DNA of 26,898 nt from NCBI GenBank assembly GCA_040901795.1, contig JBBDYH010000071.1, positions 1-26,898 on the forward strand, read 5' to 3'. Shown here one piece after another: positions 1 to 9,329 of this stretch. The notes under the pieces are model-generated. The model made no database searches. It was not told where the DNA came from and saw only the letters and a list, made by a program, of their open reading frames with translations. The stretch is from JBBDYH01 sp040901795 (GTDB lineage Bacteria; Planctomycetota; Planctomycetia; Pirellulales; JALHPA01). Position numbers and translations under genes: made by a program. The number at the start of each line of letters is the position of its first letter. Position 1 is the first letter of the stretch.

Positions 1-508
1 CCGCCAGTCGCGCCACGTTGGTTTCGAACAACGAGAAATGGTCGTCGCCCTCGCCCAGCGCCACATCAAGCTGTAAGTCATTGAAATAGCTGCAGGGAAT
101 CTCGACGAGGTCCTTTCCGCTGCCGGCGTCGATTGCCAGCTCCGCCCGTCCATTGACGGTGGTCTCGAACAGCGAGAAACGGTCGTCGCCATCGCCTGTA
201 TTGACCGCGAGCAGAAGCTTGTCGTATTTACCGGCGAGCTGGATGCCCACCGTGTCATTGCCGTCATCGGTTTGGACGTCGATGGCATTGATTTGTGAGA
301 AGGAGCCGTGATCGTGGCCGTCGCAGGTCACCTGCACACCCTGGTCCGTGCCGACGATCTCGATCTTGTTGCTAGTTTCGTCGCCGATCACGAACAGTTT
401 GCCCCCTTGCTCGAAGACCTCGCATGCCAGCAGCCAGCGGTTTTCGAGGCTCTCAAACTGCAACCTGCCGCGGCGAGACCGAATGGTCCACTGAGAATGA
501 CGGCTCAT
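1..508 (-). CDS. LEPR-XLL secreted repeat protein, N-terminal part (cut by window edge)
   Basis: The ATG at 508-506 has AGGAG seven bases upstream, and the frame stays open for 169 codons to the window edge, so the C-terminus is missing. The N-terminus is basic (MSRHSQWTIRSRRGR) and runs into LQFESLENRWLLA. This is a slightly degenerate LEPR-XLL motif, the N-terminal signature of many large planctomycete exported proteins. After it come short beta-strand-like repeats ending in acidic turns: TDDGNDTV (about residue 80), TGDGDDRFSLFETTVNG (about 108) and LGEGDDHFSLFETNVA (about 155). The repeats resemble those of the larger neighbour upstream (778-6462) and suggest a calcium-binding or structural surface protein, though no function is shown. 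It lies 269 bases downstream of that gene in the same orientation. The family call is fairly sure; the role is unknown. Confidence 0.8.
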   Translation of the reverse strand, partial: MSRHSQWTIRSRRGRLQFESLENRWLLACEVFEQGGKLFVIGDETSNKIEIVGTDQGVQVTCDGHDHGSFSQINAIDVQTDDGNDTVGIQLAGKYDKLLLAVNTGDGDDRFSLFETTVNGRAELAIDAGSGKDLVEIPCSYFNDLQLDVALGEGDDHFSLFETNVARLA

Positions 509-777
509 GTCAATACTCCTGTTGATGCCGGCATCGGCGGTCGATCGCGAACGCGGATGCTTGAAGAGGCGTTCCAAACGCGGTTCTGCCCATTGCGCCG
601 CCAGCCTGCGCCCGCCAGTTTACTTGCCGGCGCGGTCGGTGTCACCAAAGAATTCCGCAAGGACATAGTGGCGGTTTTCAGCCGCCGCCGCTGGCGGTAC
701 TGCGCTGGACGGGCGCTGCTTTGGCGCTTTTCTGTTTCGCTGGCTGGCTGGCCACGCGCCCCAGCCGGTAGACGGAT

Positions 778-3700
778 CTAATGGCCCCCTCGATCGGCTG
801 CGCCTCGTACTTGCGCCTGCGGCCGCCTCCGAACGACCTCGCAGTTCACGACCTCGACGTTCGCCGTGGCCGTGGCGGTGTCGCGGTCAGGTCCGCCGTC
901 AATGAGGAGCCGGGGCGGGCGCTGCGGGTCGGTCTGACCGAACGCTAAGAGGGACAACAGGTCGTTGTCCTCGCCGCCGAACAGGGCGACGTCGATCAGG
1001 CCCAGGCCCTGTTCCGCGAACAGCAGGTCGGCGGCCAGGTGGTCGTTGCCTTCCATGCCGTCCACGACGACTCGGAAGTTTCCGCTCACTTCGCCCAAGT
1101 GCAGCGTGATCTTATCGTTGTGGGCGCCACCGGTGACCTGGACGCTAGGCCCTGCTTGTGGATTCTTCGGGTCCGGTGTGGCGCTAAAGCCGCCTTGCGC
1201 GTCGAGCAGGAATTCGTCGTTCCCGACGCCCAGATCGGCGAGGATCTCAAGACTAGCCGACACGACCCCGCCGAAGCGGAATGTAACGGAGTCATTCCCG
1301 CTGCCTGCCTCAACAAGCAAACAAGGAGCCTCAGGGATTGCCGCGGCCTGCCAGCCCTGTTGGGCATCCAGCAGAAAACTATCGTTCCCGTCACCCAGGT
1401 TGGCGATGATCTCTAGGTTCGCTGTCAGAGGCCCGCCGAAGCGGAACGTCACCGAGTCATTCCCGCCGCCTGCCTCAACAACAATATCTGGATCGCGAGG
1501 GATTGCCGCGGTCTGCCAGCCATCCGGGGCATCGAGCGTGAACGAATCATTTCCTTCGCCCAGATTGACGCGCAAATCGCCATCAAAGCGCCCTCGAACG
1601 ATGGCTTTGACGACGTCATTACCGTCGCCGCTGTCGATCGACCAATCGAGCTGGGCGCCTTGGGAAAGCGTCAGGCCAGATACGTCCGCGGTTACCACAT
1701 CCTTGCCGGCGCCCGTGTCCCAGGCGTAAGTCGCTTTGACGCCTTCGCCGAATGTCACATCCAGAATCATGACGGCCACCGTGTCATCGCCGTCGCCTGT
1801 GCCCAGGCTCCAGGCATACGTCGCCTTCGGGCCGACATCCATGAAGCAGCGGACGAAGTCGATGTTGTCGCGCCCTTCGCCCGTCAAGAAGGACCAGTTG
1901 GTGAGCGAGCCGGCCCCCAGGCCGATCTCGAATAGATGCACCTTCAGCGCGTCGTTGCCGTCGCCGGTGTCGGTGATCCAATTCCACGTCGCCTGCGCGC
2001 CTCCTCGTGCATCGGCCAATCGTAGGTCGAACTCGTCGTCCCCTTCGCCGCCGAGGAATGACCAATTGGCCTGGCCGCTCTCGGCCAGGTTCAGCCCTGT
2101 CTCCTCGAAGTGCAGTCTGTCCTTGCCGTCACCGGTGTTGATCGCCATCGCCGAACGGCGTCGGACGCCACCAGGCGGCTCCTGATCCTCGCCACCTCCG
2201 GCCGGCGGCGGGTTGGTAATTCCGACAACCACTTCGTCGTCGCCATCGCCGGTACGGACATCGAGCGCCAACTCTTCGCTGGCCCCACGGATATCGATAT
2301 CGACTGTATCCCTGCCGGCGGTCCCGATAAGGCCAAGGCCCACGCCGGGCTGCTTGCCATCCATGCGGATGTCGAGCGACAGTTGCCCGCCCGTCTGATC
2401 GCCACCTTGGTTGGGCGACGCGTGGTCGTTCCACAACGCACCCAATACATACGGATGCTGGATGTCGCCGTGCTCGAAAGCCACTAGCACTTCGTCGTCG
2501 CCTGTGCCGGGGGCGATGTCATAAGAAAGGCTCGCGGGGTCGCGTGGCGATTTGACCTGGATATCGATCCTGTCGTCGCCGGCGCCGCCTTGAAAGTCGA
2601 CTACCTCCGTTTCGTATTGCAGGCCGCCGAGCGATTTGAAAAATGCCATATCGTCGCCTGCGCCAGTCGCCAGCGAGAACCGAAATGCCAACAGCGGATC
2701 TTGGCTAAGTGCTGAGACAAGACCGCTGCCGGTCGCACCCGGGTTATCCGAGGGCGGTTGCAAATCTTTTGTGTTGATTTCGACGTTGACTCTGTCGTCG
2801 TCGTCGCCGGTGTCGACTTTAAAGTCGATGCCGCCGAGCGATCCTTGGGCGTCGCTCATCGTATACTGATCTTTGCCGCCGACGGTGTGGATATCGATCG
2901 CCTCGGCGCCCACGATGAGACCGTCGAAGGGCACCAGTTTGGTCGTCAGGTCGGTAATGCGGATGTGCGGATCGGGAACGGTTGCGTCCGGCACACCCAT
3001 CACCTCAAACGACTCGTCTTCGTCGGTGCCCTGCATGGTCACGCGGTCTTTGCCGTCGCCCAGGTCCACTGCCGCTTTGAAGGCGAAGTTTTCAACCGGC
3101 CGGACCGTAATTCCGTCGGGCATGAACATGGTGTACTTAAACCTAAACACGTCATTCCCATCTTCCGTGAGCAAGGTGAAGTGGGTGGGCAGTGGATGGG
3201 TGACACGAACGTCATCGTCGCCGTCGCCGGTTGCGACCTTCGTGGTTTCGACATCTTCAAAATCGACACAAACCGAGGCCGTCCCGGTGACTTGGGCGTA
3301 CCCCTTGATTCTCCCCCCGTTGGGTTGGGGACCAGGACTGATGTCGTAAATCTCACTGCCGGGCCGTCCGATGACTTCGAGCGCGTCCACGCCGTCGCCG
3401 CCGTCGAATTCGATCACTTCTTGCTCGACCGACAGGCCGTCGACCGCTGTAAAATGGCCGTGATCATTACCTCCCTGGCCGAAGACCTTGACCAGCGATC
3501 GTCCGCCCACGACATGAACATCGTCGTCGCCGTCGCCGGCTTCGACCTGCATGACAAGTTCCTCGTGGGCGATCTCGATCGATTCAATGGAGATTCCGGC
3601 ACTTTGCGAATCGAGGCTCGGGCCTTCCCACTTGGCGATCCATTCGCCGGTCTGCGGCTCGGGAAACACGTTGAACTTCTCAGCGAAGTCGGTACCGAGC

Positions 3701-6462
3701 AGTTTCAACGTGTCGGTCCCTCGCTGGCCGCTGTCGCTAACTCGGACGCGTCCCTCCACCCGGCCGAATTGGATCGCGACCGTGTCGGCATCCTCGCCGC
3801 CGTCGAGGACGAGCGCGGCGTAGGGGGACGATGTGACGTTCAATTCGTCCATGCCGGCGCCGGCTTGCGTGCTGAGCGATTCAACGTCGATCGTCAAGAT
3901 TTGGGCGCGAAGTTTCTTGCTGGGGATGTCGGTGATGTTGATCTGGGTCGTACCGCGGTTCGCCCCGCCGCTGATGTCGAACTGGTCGGCGAAGGCGCTC
4001 CCGATGACTTCGACGAAATCAAAACCCTCGCCGCCGTCGAAGACACCTTCCCAGGATTCGCTGAAGGTCTCGGAGGGTGCATCAAGGTTAACCATGGAAT
4101 ACACGTCGCTCCCACCCTGACCGAAGACATTGAACTTGATGCCACCAAGGACGGGAGGCCGCGGAACGTTGACTCCGAAGTCGTCGTTGCCTCGGCCGAG
4201 GAAAGCCTCGATCAGTTTGGTATTGAAAACGGTTGGACCCGATCCCTGCGGCCCGATTGGCTCTCCGGTCTGCGCATCGATGATCGGCACATTGGTTTTT
4301 GTGACTTCGTCGGTTAGGACGATGGCGCCGGACTTCTCGACGGCCAGCGCAAGAGCATCCGGCCGGTCTGTCCCGAATATTGTCAGCGTGCCGGCGTCAA
4401 ACAGGGCCATTGGAATCACGCTCACCGAGTGACCCAGTGAGAACTCCGAGGTGTTTCCGTGCACGTCCGTGGCCGTGGCGGTAATGAAGTGGCCGACGGG
4501 CACATCGGCCGCAAAGCTGACGCGGAAGGGCGCATCGCCCAAGTCATCGCTGCGGACGGCCGTGGAACCGATCAACCGTTGCCCTTCCCCGTGCCCTGAG
4601 GGATCGAGCTCGGCGTTGGCGAAAAACTCAACAGTAAAGCTGCTGTCCGGAGTGCTGTTGAGTCGTCCGGCGATGGTCGTCGTGCCGGCCAGGGTGGTCG
4701 CCAAAAAAAGCCGGGGAAAGTTCTGAAGGTTGTTCGAGCCCGTGTCGCCGTCGCCGAGGTCGTTCGGTGTCACACCCGTGACATCCGCGCGTTCCAGCAG
4801 GTCGATGCCCAACGCGCCGTTCGAGAAAATCGAGTTACCGCGAATACGGTTGCCACTCTTGTCCCCGATTGTGATGCCAGCATGCTCGTTAAAGGCGATG
4901 ATGTTCTCTCTAACGGAGGTGGAGTTGGACAATAGTGCGATCCCATTAAGCCGATTGCCCAAAGGCACAGCGCCTGAGGCACTAGTGCCAATACGGTTAA
5001 GGGCAATGACGTTCCCAACCGCCCTCCGGGAAACGACAAGGATCCCGCTACGGTTCGCAGAGATCACATTCCCGTCACCGGGCGCCGTTCCACCTATGAC
5101 ATTTCGTGAGGTCTCAATGTGCGACCTGTTCTCCCAGATGGCGATTCCCTCCAAAGCGTTCCCCAGCGCCACCTCCCCGCTTACATCGGTGCCGATGAGA
5201 TTCCCCACAACGCGACTGTCGGCGGCGTCGATGAGCAACAGCCCGATGCCTGCGTTCGCGGAGATTAGATTTCCGACAACCACGGTGTCGTTCCCGGAGA
5301 CATGCACGCCTGCGGGCAGCAGATCAATGAGGAACGTAGCTCCATCAAAGTGATGACCATTGGGTACTGGATGTCGGCCACTGGCATCCGTCCCGACGAA
5401 GTTGCCCTCGATATGCGTTCGATCGGCGAAGCGATTCAAGATGCCCTTGAAGACGTTGCCGGAGATCACGTTGCGAGCTTCGTCTGGACCGCCGACGACG
5501 TTGCGCTGGCCAACATCAATGAATACGCCCACGCCCGCGTAGGGTAAACCGTCGCGTGGGAGAGGATTCTCGGGCCCGATTCCAGAGTGGCCGTTGCCCA
5601 GCGCATTACGGCCTAGTCGATCGATACCGACGAAGTTTCCCAGGATGCGGTTATCGTCGGATTCGGAGATAATGATCCCGCCTCCCTCGTTGCCAGCGAC
5701 GAGGTTGCGGTCGGCCACCGCCGCGCCCCCGATGACGTTTCGCGATGCAGGCCTTTCGATTCTCACGCCGTCTACGACCTGGTTCATCTTGCTGACCACG
5801 ATTCCGGCGCCGGCGCTGGAATCTCCGCCGCTACGGATGACTCCGGCGCCATTAGCTCTGACGACACTACCGGTGGCGTCTGTGCCGATGTAATTACCGC
5901 GAATGTGATTATCGGAACCGCCGCTGATGATTACGGCGCTGTCCGGAAAGCGCTGAATATTGAGACCAACAACTTGGTTGTCGTTGGAATGAATTTGTAG
6001 TCCCGGTCGAGATGGTGCACTGTCCAATTCGCTGCCGGGTTCGGGCGGTGGAATCAAACTGCCGTCCAGCACAATTTCCGGGCCGAAGGGGTTCGAATCG
6101 CCAGTGAAGCTGGTTTGCGAGCGGCCGTTGATCGTCGTGCCGCCGCTGACGTCGTTGAGAGGCGGAAGCGGTGAGAGAGGGCGGATGACAAAGGCGTCGG
6201 CAGCCACGTCTCCGCCAATCAGGAAAGCGTCTACGTCCACATAGTTTGGATCGCTTCTCGGGATGCGAAACTGGATCGTATCCGCCCCGGCGCTTGAATT
6301 AGCGCTGACGATCGCCTCGCGCAGCGAGCCATCTCCGCTGTCGTTCGTATTGAAGACGCTGAACACCGACAGCAGGCGGCGGTCTTCGAGCGCCTCGAAT
6401 CGGTACGGCCGCCGATAACAGCGTGATGAGCGGCGCACGCGCGCTCGTTTAGCATGGCCCAT
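778..6462 (-). CDS. Giant LEPR-XLL / CSLREA beta-helix protein with GDGDD-type repeats
   Basis: This is a secreted or surface protein of about 1,894 residues. Numbering here starts at the upstream ATG (6468). The basic N-terminus leads to RFEALEDRRLLS (residues 23-34), a clear LEPR-XLL motif. A CSLREA-like stretch follows, NTNDSGDGSLREAI (40-53). Residues about 160-560 are parallel beta-helix repeats of the form GN-x-IGTD-x-SG-x-x-x-LGN. A linker with NDLGDGDTGSNNLQNFP (569-585) and TATATDVHGNTSEFS (663-677) is typical of such proteins. From about 690 to the end there are many strand-turn repeats with acidic turns such as GDGDDDV and GEGDDEF, ending in three 55-residue units (1640-1804). The ATG at 6462 is preferred because GGGGGAG lies 8 bases upstream of it but only 2 bases from the ATG at 6468. 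Adhesion or cell-envelope structure is a guess; no catalytic motif was seen. Confidence 0.88.
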   Translation of the reverse strand: MGHAKRARVRRSSRCYRRPYRFEALEDRRLLSVFSVFNTNDSGDGSLREAIVSANSSAGADTIQFRIPRSDPNYVDVDAFLIGGDVAADAFVIRPLSPLPPLNDVSGGTTINGRSQTSFTGDSNPFGPEIVLDGSLIPPPEPGSELDSAPSRPGLQIHSNDNQVVGLNIQRFPDSAVIISGGSDNHIRGNYIGTDATGSVVRANGAGVIRSGGDSSAGAGIVVSKMNQVVDGVRIERPASRNVIGGAAVADRNLVAGNEGGGIIISESDDNRILGNFVGIDRLGRNALGNGHSGIGPENPLPRDGLPYAGVGVFIDVGQRNVVGGPDEARNVISGNVFKGILNRFADRTHIEGNFVGTDASGRHPVPNGHHFDGATFLIDLLPAGVHVSGNDTVVVGNLISANAGIGLLLIDAADSRVVGNLIGTDVSGEVALGNALEGIAIWENRSHIETSRNVIGGTAPGDGNVISANRSGILVVSRRAVGNVIALNRIGTSASGAVPLGNRLNGIALLSNSTSVRENIIAFNEHAGITIGDKSGNRIRGNSIFSNGALGIDLLERADVTGVTPNDLGDGDTGSNNLQNFPRLFLATTLAGTTTIAGRLNSTPDSSFTVEFFANAELDPSGHGEGQRLIGSTAVRSDDLGDAPFRVSFAADVPVGHFITATATDVHGNTSEFSLGHSVSVIPMALFDAGTLTIFGTDRPDALALAVEKSGAIVLTDEVTKTNVPIIDAQTGEPIGPQGSGPTVFNTKLIEAFLGRGNDDFGVNVPRPPVLGGIKFNVFGQGGSDVYSMVNLDAPSETFSESWEGVFDGGEGFDFVEVIGSAFADQFDISGGANRGTTQINITDIPSKKLRAQILTIDVESLSTQAGAGMDELNVTSSPYAALVLDGGEDADTVAIQFGRVEGRVRVSDSGQRGTDTLKLLGTDFAEKFNVFPEPQTGEWIAKWEGPSLDSQSAGISIESIEIAHEELVMQVEAGDGDDDVHVVGGRSLVKVFGQGGNDHGHFTAVDGLSVEQEVIEFDGGDGVDALEVIGRPGSEIYDISPGPQPNGGRIKGYAQVTGTASVCVDFEDVETTKVATGDGDDDVRVTHPLPTHFTLLTEDGNDVFRFKYTMFMPDGITVRPVENFAFKAAVDLGDGKDRVTMQGTDEDESFEVMGVPDATVPDPHIRITDLTTKLVPFDGLIVGAEAIDIHTVGGKDQYTMSDAQGSLGGIDFKVDTGDDDDRVNVEINTKDLQPPSDNPGATGSGLVSALSQDPLLAFRFSLATGAGDDMAFFKSLGGLQYETEVVDFQGGAGDDRIDIQVKSPRDPASLSYDIAPGTGDDEVLVAFEHGDIQHPYVLGALWNDHASPNQGGDQTGGQLSLDIRMDGKQPGVGLGLIGTAGRDTVDIDIRGASEELALDVRTGDGDDEVVVGITNPPPAGGGEDQEPPGGVRRRSAMAINTGDGKDRLHFEETGLNLAESGQANWSFLGGEGDDEFDLRLADARGGAQATWNWITDTGDGNDALKVHLFEIGLGAGSLTNWSFLTGEGRDNIDFVRCFMDVGPKATYAWSLGTGDGDDTVAVMILDVTFGEGVKATYAWDTGAGKDVVTADVSGLTLSQGAQLDWSIDSGDGNDVVKAIVRGRFDGDLRVNLGEGNDSFTLDAPDGWQTAAIPRDPDIVVEAGGGNDSVTFRFGGPLTANLEIIANLGDGNDSFLLDAQQGWQAAAIPEAPCLLVEAGSGNDSVTFRFGGVVSASLEILADLGVGNDEFLLDAQGGFSATPDPKNPQAGPSVQVTGGAHNDKITLHLGEVSGNFRVVVDGMEGNDHLAADLLFAEQGLGLIDVALFGGEDNDLLSLLAFGQTDPQRPPRLLIDGGPDRDTATATANVEVVNCEVVRRRPQAQVRGAADRGGH
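1057..1551 (-). repeat. Three tandem 165-bp (55-residue) coding repeats
   Basis: Within the giant gene, units at 1551-1387, 1386-1222 and 1221-1057 (minus strand) each begin with ND-x-F-x-LDA. The first two share NDSVTFRFGG at the same offset, and their DNA is nearly identical around 1267-1300 and 1432-1465, exactly 165 bases apart. The third unit has diverged. The pattern indicates recent unit duplication or homogenisation. Confidence 0.8.
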
Positions 6463-6613
6463 AGTCATTGCTCCCCCGCGCGCGAACGACGCGTTGCCCG
6501 GTATTCGGTGAAATCGCTGCCTTCAAACGTTAACGCCAGTCTCCCCTGGCGCAGCAGGGCTGTCAACAGAAGTGCGTTGGGAGCGGCGGCCTGTTTAGTC
6601 AAGAAGTGGAGCT

Positions 6614-7177
6614 TCAAGCGGAACGCTTGCGCGTCGTACATGCGCCGGCGACCGCGCAGCCGGTTGCGCAGCTCACGCAGCCTTGACCGGCAGCTTCTTC
6701 GGTGCCGCAGCCGGGGCCGCAGCCGGCGGTCAGAGTATCGGCGAATTGACGGAACTGCGCCACGCTCTCGTACGCCTCAGCCAATTCTTGCGTGACGGCT
6801 TCGACCTGCGGAGTGACTTCGCCGAGGAAGTAAAAGAACAGCGAACGCCCGTCGAACAGGTGTTCCACATCCAACAGCGCGGCTTCCAAGCCCAACTCAC
6901 GTAGCCGCCGTTGGCAGGCTCGAAACGCACGATCTCGTTTCTTTTCCAGGCGCGCTTCGAGCAGTTGGTCTTCGACGGTCATCCCGCGCAAGATCGCACC
7001 GTCGCTTTCGCCACGCTCGATCGGCTCGTCGCAGGGCGCCAGCACTTCGCCGACTTCCAAGCCACGACCGGTGCGAACGATCACGCGCGCCGCGCGCGGG
7101 TAGCGCACGGCATCGACGGCGGTAAACCGCCCGACGTGGCCCATGGCCCCAACCCGCACGAAGTGATGACGCGACAT
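6614..7177 (-). CDS. PSP1-domain protein with Cys-rich tail (RicT-like)
   Basis: This 187-residue protein has a PSP1-type core: VRVGAMGHVGRFTAVDA at the start, VIVRTGRGLEVGEVL (32-46), then a helical stretch and the strand-rich LFDGRSLFFYFLGE (107-120). In Bacillus the PSP1 protein RicT (YaaT) works with YlbF and YmcA as an Fe-S-containing partner of RNase Y in RNA processing. Whether that holds in planctomycetes is not known. The C-terminus carries six cysteines (C153, C157, C167, C170, C174, C180) that could bind a metal or Fe-S cluster. An upstream GTG at 7195 is possible, but the ATG at 7177 fits the family start and has a weak GAG five bases upstream. The gene is 151 bases upstream of the giant repeat gene on the same strand and is divergent from bioB. 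Confidence 0.8.
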   Translation of the reverse strand: MSRHHFVRVGAMGHVGRFTAVDAVRYPRAARVIVRTGRGLEVGEVLAPCDEPIERGESDGAILRGMTVEDQLLEARLEKKRDRAFRACQRRLRELGLEAALLDVEHLFDGRSLFFYFLGEVTPQVEAVTQELAEAYESVAQFRQFADTLTAGCGPGCGTEEAAGQGCVSCATGCAVAGACTTRKRSA

Positions 7178-7235
7178 AGCACTCAAGCGTAACACGGGAT
7201 GGGTGCTCGAACCAGGGCATTCGTTGGAGTTCAGG

Positions 7236-7255
7236 CTTTAGCCCGTGGGCTGGAG
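7236..7255. repeat. Short palindrome, possible remnant of a dispersed repeat
   Basis: AGCCC-GT-GGGCT (7240-7251) sits in the context CAGGCTTTAGCCCGTGGGCT between the divergent PSP1 and bioB genes. A few bases later (about 7270-7283) is CTCTGCCCATGGTG, which resembles a worn copy of the GTGGGCTCTGCCCACC element at 14783-14846. I read both as worn dispersed repeats, but one window cannot prove dispersal. Confidence 0.35.
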
Positions 7256-7303
7256 CTCGCCGTGTGACCACTGGCTCTGCCCATGGTGAATTGGCTATAA
7301 CCA

Positions 7304-8320
7304 ATGCCCATGATGAACTCACAACTTTTCCCCTCGAGCTCAATTACTATTTGGCACGCATTTGCCAATCGCGTGCTGGCCGGCGATGCGCTGACAAAAC
7401 AAGACGCCCTGTCAGTGCTCCGCTGCCCCGATTTGGATCTCTTGGATTTGTTGGCGGCGACGTATCGCGTCCGCCACCGATATTTCGGCAATACGGTGCA
7501 GCTCTATTTTCTGATGAACGCCAAGAGCGGGCTGTGCCCGGAGGACTGCGGCTATTGCTCGCAATCGAAGGTCAGCGAGGCGGAGATTCCGCGCTACAAC
7601 CTGCTCAACTCGCAAAAACTGTTGGACGGGGCTCGCCTCGCCCAGGAGCGCGGCTCGAAGACGTATTGCATTGTGATCTCCGCCCGCGCGCCCAGCGAGC
7701 GCGAGATCAATGCGATCACCGAAATTGTGCCGCGGATCAAGGAGCAGTTCGGACTTAACGTGTGCGCCTGCTTGGGACTGCTGACGTCCGATCATGCACA
7801 GCGGCTCAAGGCGTGCGGCGTCGATAAAGTGAACCACAACCTCAATACGAGCGAGCGTTTTTATCCTGAGATTTGCACCACGCACACGTATCGCGACCGA
7901 ATCGAAACCCTGCGCCACGTGCGCGAGGCGGGCTTGCAGCTCTGTTCAGGCGGCATCCTCGGGATGGGAGAAGACGACGCGGACGTGGTCGAGATGGCCT
8001 TTGCACTGCGCGACCTTGGAGTCGAGTCGATTCCACTGAACTTTTTGAATCCGATCGACAACACACCGCTGGCTGGAACGCACCGCCTCAATCCCCGCTA
8101 CTGCCTCAAAGCACTTTGCATGATGCGGTTGGTAAATCCCACTAGTGAGCTACGGATTGCCGGTGGACGGGAGATGCATCTGGGCAGCTTGCAAGCAATG
8201 GGCTTGTATGCTGCGAACTCGGTTTTTGTAGGGGATTATTTGACCACTAAAGGCCAGTCGCCAGATGCTGATTACCGGATGATTGGGGATCTCGGATTTA
8301 TCGTGACGCGAGCGGATTGA
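7304..8320 (+). CDS. bioB: Biotin synthase
   Basis: BioB is the radical SAM enzyme that inserts sulfur into dethiobiotin, the last step of biotin synthesis, in the cytoplasm. The protein has 338 residues, a normal length. The radical SAM [4Fe-4S] motif is LCPEDCGYCSQS with C78, C82 and C85. The ligands of the sulfur-donating [2Fe-2S] cluster line up as C122 (KTYCIVISARAP), C154 (VCACLGLL), C214 (LCSGGILGMGE) and R284 (LRIAGGRE). DKVNHNLNTSERFYPEI and SIPLNFLNPIDNTPL are also family-typical. Three ATGs lie close together (7304, 7310, 7313) and none has a clear Shine-Dalgarno sequence, so the exact start is open. No other bio genes are nearby, so bioB stands alone here. Confidence 0.96.
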   Translation: MPMMNSQLFPSSSITIWHAFANRVLAGDALTKQDALSVLRCPDLDLLDLLAATYRVRHRYFGNTVQLYFLMNAKSGLCPEDCGYCSQSKVSEAEIPRYNLLNSQKLLDGARLAQERGSKTYCIVISARAPSEREINAITEIVPRIKEQFGLNVCACLGLLTSDHAQRLKACGVDKVNHNLNTSERFYPEICTTHTYRDRIETLRHVREAGLQLCSGGILGMGEDDADVVEMAFALRDLGVESIPLNFLNPIDNTPLAGTHRLNPRYCLKALCMMRLVNPTSELRIAGGREMHLGSLQAMGLYAANSVFVGDYLTTKGQSPDADYRMIGDLGFIVTRAD

Positions 8321-8391
8321 CGCGGCGCCTTGTCGCGTTCGGCGAATCGCGTGCGGATACCGTCCGATTTTTCACTTCTGCGACAATTTCC

Positions 8392-8416
8392 TTGACTGTC
8401 GCGCAATTCCTATACA
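8392..8416 (+). promoter_or_regulatory. Possible promoter of the PEP-CTERM gene
   Basis: TTGACT (8392-8397) and TATACA (8411-8416) resemble -35 and -10 boxes, but they are only 13 bases apart, too short for a standard sigma-70 promoter. TATACA may be used with a poor -35. GCGACA (8380-8385) and TGTCGC (8397-8402) form an inverted repeat across this site. Weak evidence only. Confidence 0.25.
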
Positions 8417-8492
8417 AACTACAAAGCACAACAGCAGATCAGGCATCGGTGTCGCATTCGATTAGGGATTTTGCTTCTTTGAGGTGGCAACT

Positions 8493-9320
8493 ATGTTTTT
8501 GAGTTATTGCAGGGCCGCAGTGTCTTTCGTAGCGCTCGCCGCCTTCTGCGGCATGGCCCAGGGACAAAGCATTGGCATCGACTGGTTCGGCGGCAACGGG
8601 ACGGGAGATCAGACACAGATGCTGCCCGCCGAGATCGCAGGGGTTGTCCCGCAGGGGAACTGGAACAGCTTCCTTGGGACGACCGGCACGATGCCGTTGG
8701 TTTTGGGCAGCGGCGCCTCCAGTGGCGCGACCGTGACGTGGGGCGGCTCGCCGAACGATTGGGACACGAATGTGGACCAGACGCTGTCGGCAAACCACAA
8801 GATGATGCTCGGTTATCTGGACACCAACGACACCAGCATCACAAACTTGATGGTCAGCGGGCTGCCAGCGTCGTTAACCGGCCCCGGCTATAACGTCTTT
8901 ATTTACTACGACGGAGACAACGGCACCGCAGGCGCGGTGGGCAGTCATCGGGCCGGCAGGTTCGAACTCAACGGCGTCTCTCAATGGGGAAGAGATGCCG
9001 GCAACCGTTTCGACGGAGCATTCGTGCAGGGACAGACTCTCATCGATCCCGCGCCTGGCATGTCGGGCACTCAGCTCGACAATCAGGCCGCCGCTGTGGC
9101 CACCGTGCCGGCTGGCAATTTCATGATCTTCAGCGGCCTGACTGGCGGCAGTTTCACGCTCAACGTGCAGGCCAGCGTGTCCGGAAGCGCGACCAACCGC
9201 GCGTCTCTCAACGGGATGCAGATTGTGGCGATTCCGGAGCCGACGTCCGTGGCACTGTTCGCAGTGGGCGCGCTGGGCGGTCTCGGATTGCTCTTACGCC
9301 GCCGTCTACGGCGGGCATAA
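8493..9320 (+). CDS. PEP-CTERM sorting-domain exported protein
   Basis: This 275-residue exported protein has an N-terminal signal peptide (MFLSYCRAAVSFVALAAF..., likely cut near GMAQGQS). It ends in a PEP-CTERM tail: IPEPTSVALFAVGALGGLG followed by LLLRRRLRRA. In known PEP-CTERM systems an exosortase recognises Pro-Glu-Pro and cleaves or anchors the protein at the envelope. The middle (WFGGNGTGDQ near the start, YNVFIYYDGDN near residue 135, Gly/Asn/Ser-rich strands) looks like a beta-sandwich of unknown role. The ATG at 8493 is chosen over a GTG at 8484 because GAGG lies eight bases upstream of the ATG. No exosortase gene is in the window. The gene converges on the DUF1080 gene, with a hairpin between them. 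Confidence 0.85.
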   Translation: MFLSYCRAAVSFVALAAFCGMAQGQSIGIDWFGGNGTGDQTQMLPAEIAGVVPQGNWNSFLGTTGTMPLVLGSGASSGATVTWGGSPNDWDTNVDQTLSANHKMMLGYLDTNDTSITNLMVSGLPASLTGPGYNVFIYYDGDNGTAGAVGSHRAGRFELNGVSQWGRDAGNRFDGAFVQGQTLIDPAPGMSGTQLDNQAAAVATVPAGNFMIFSGLTGGSFTLNVQASVSGSATNRASLNGMQIVAIPEPTSVALFAVGALGGLGLLLRRRLRRA

Positions 9321-9329
9321 CACTCGTTT

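Noticed and set aside
308..781. Plus-strand ORF of 157 codons at the left end
   Set aside because: It overlaps the minus-strand LEPR-XLL gene and its promoter; the minus-strand frame has a ribosome site and family motifs.
2758..4317. Open plus-strand frame of 519 codons opposite the giant repeat gene
   Set aside because: It is antisense to strongly patterned GDGDD-repeat coding sequence, has no ribosome site, and its product shows no family features. GC-rich repeats with a strong codon bias commonly leave the opposite strand open.
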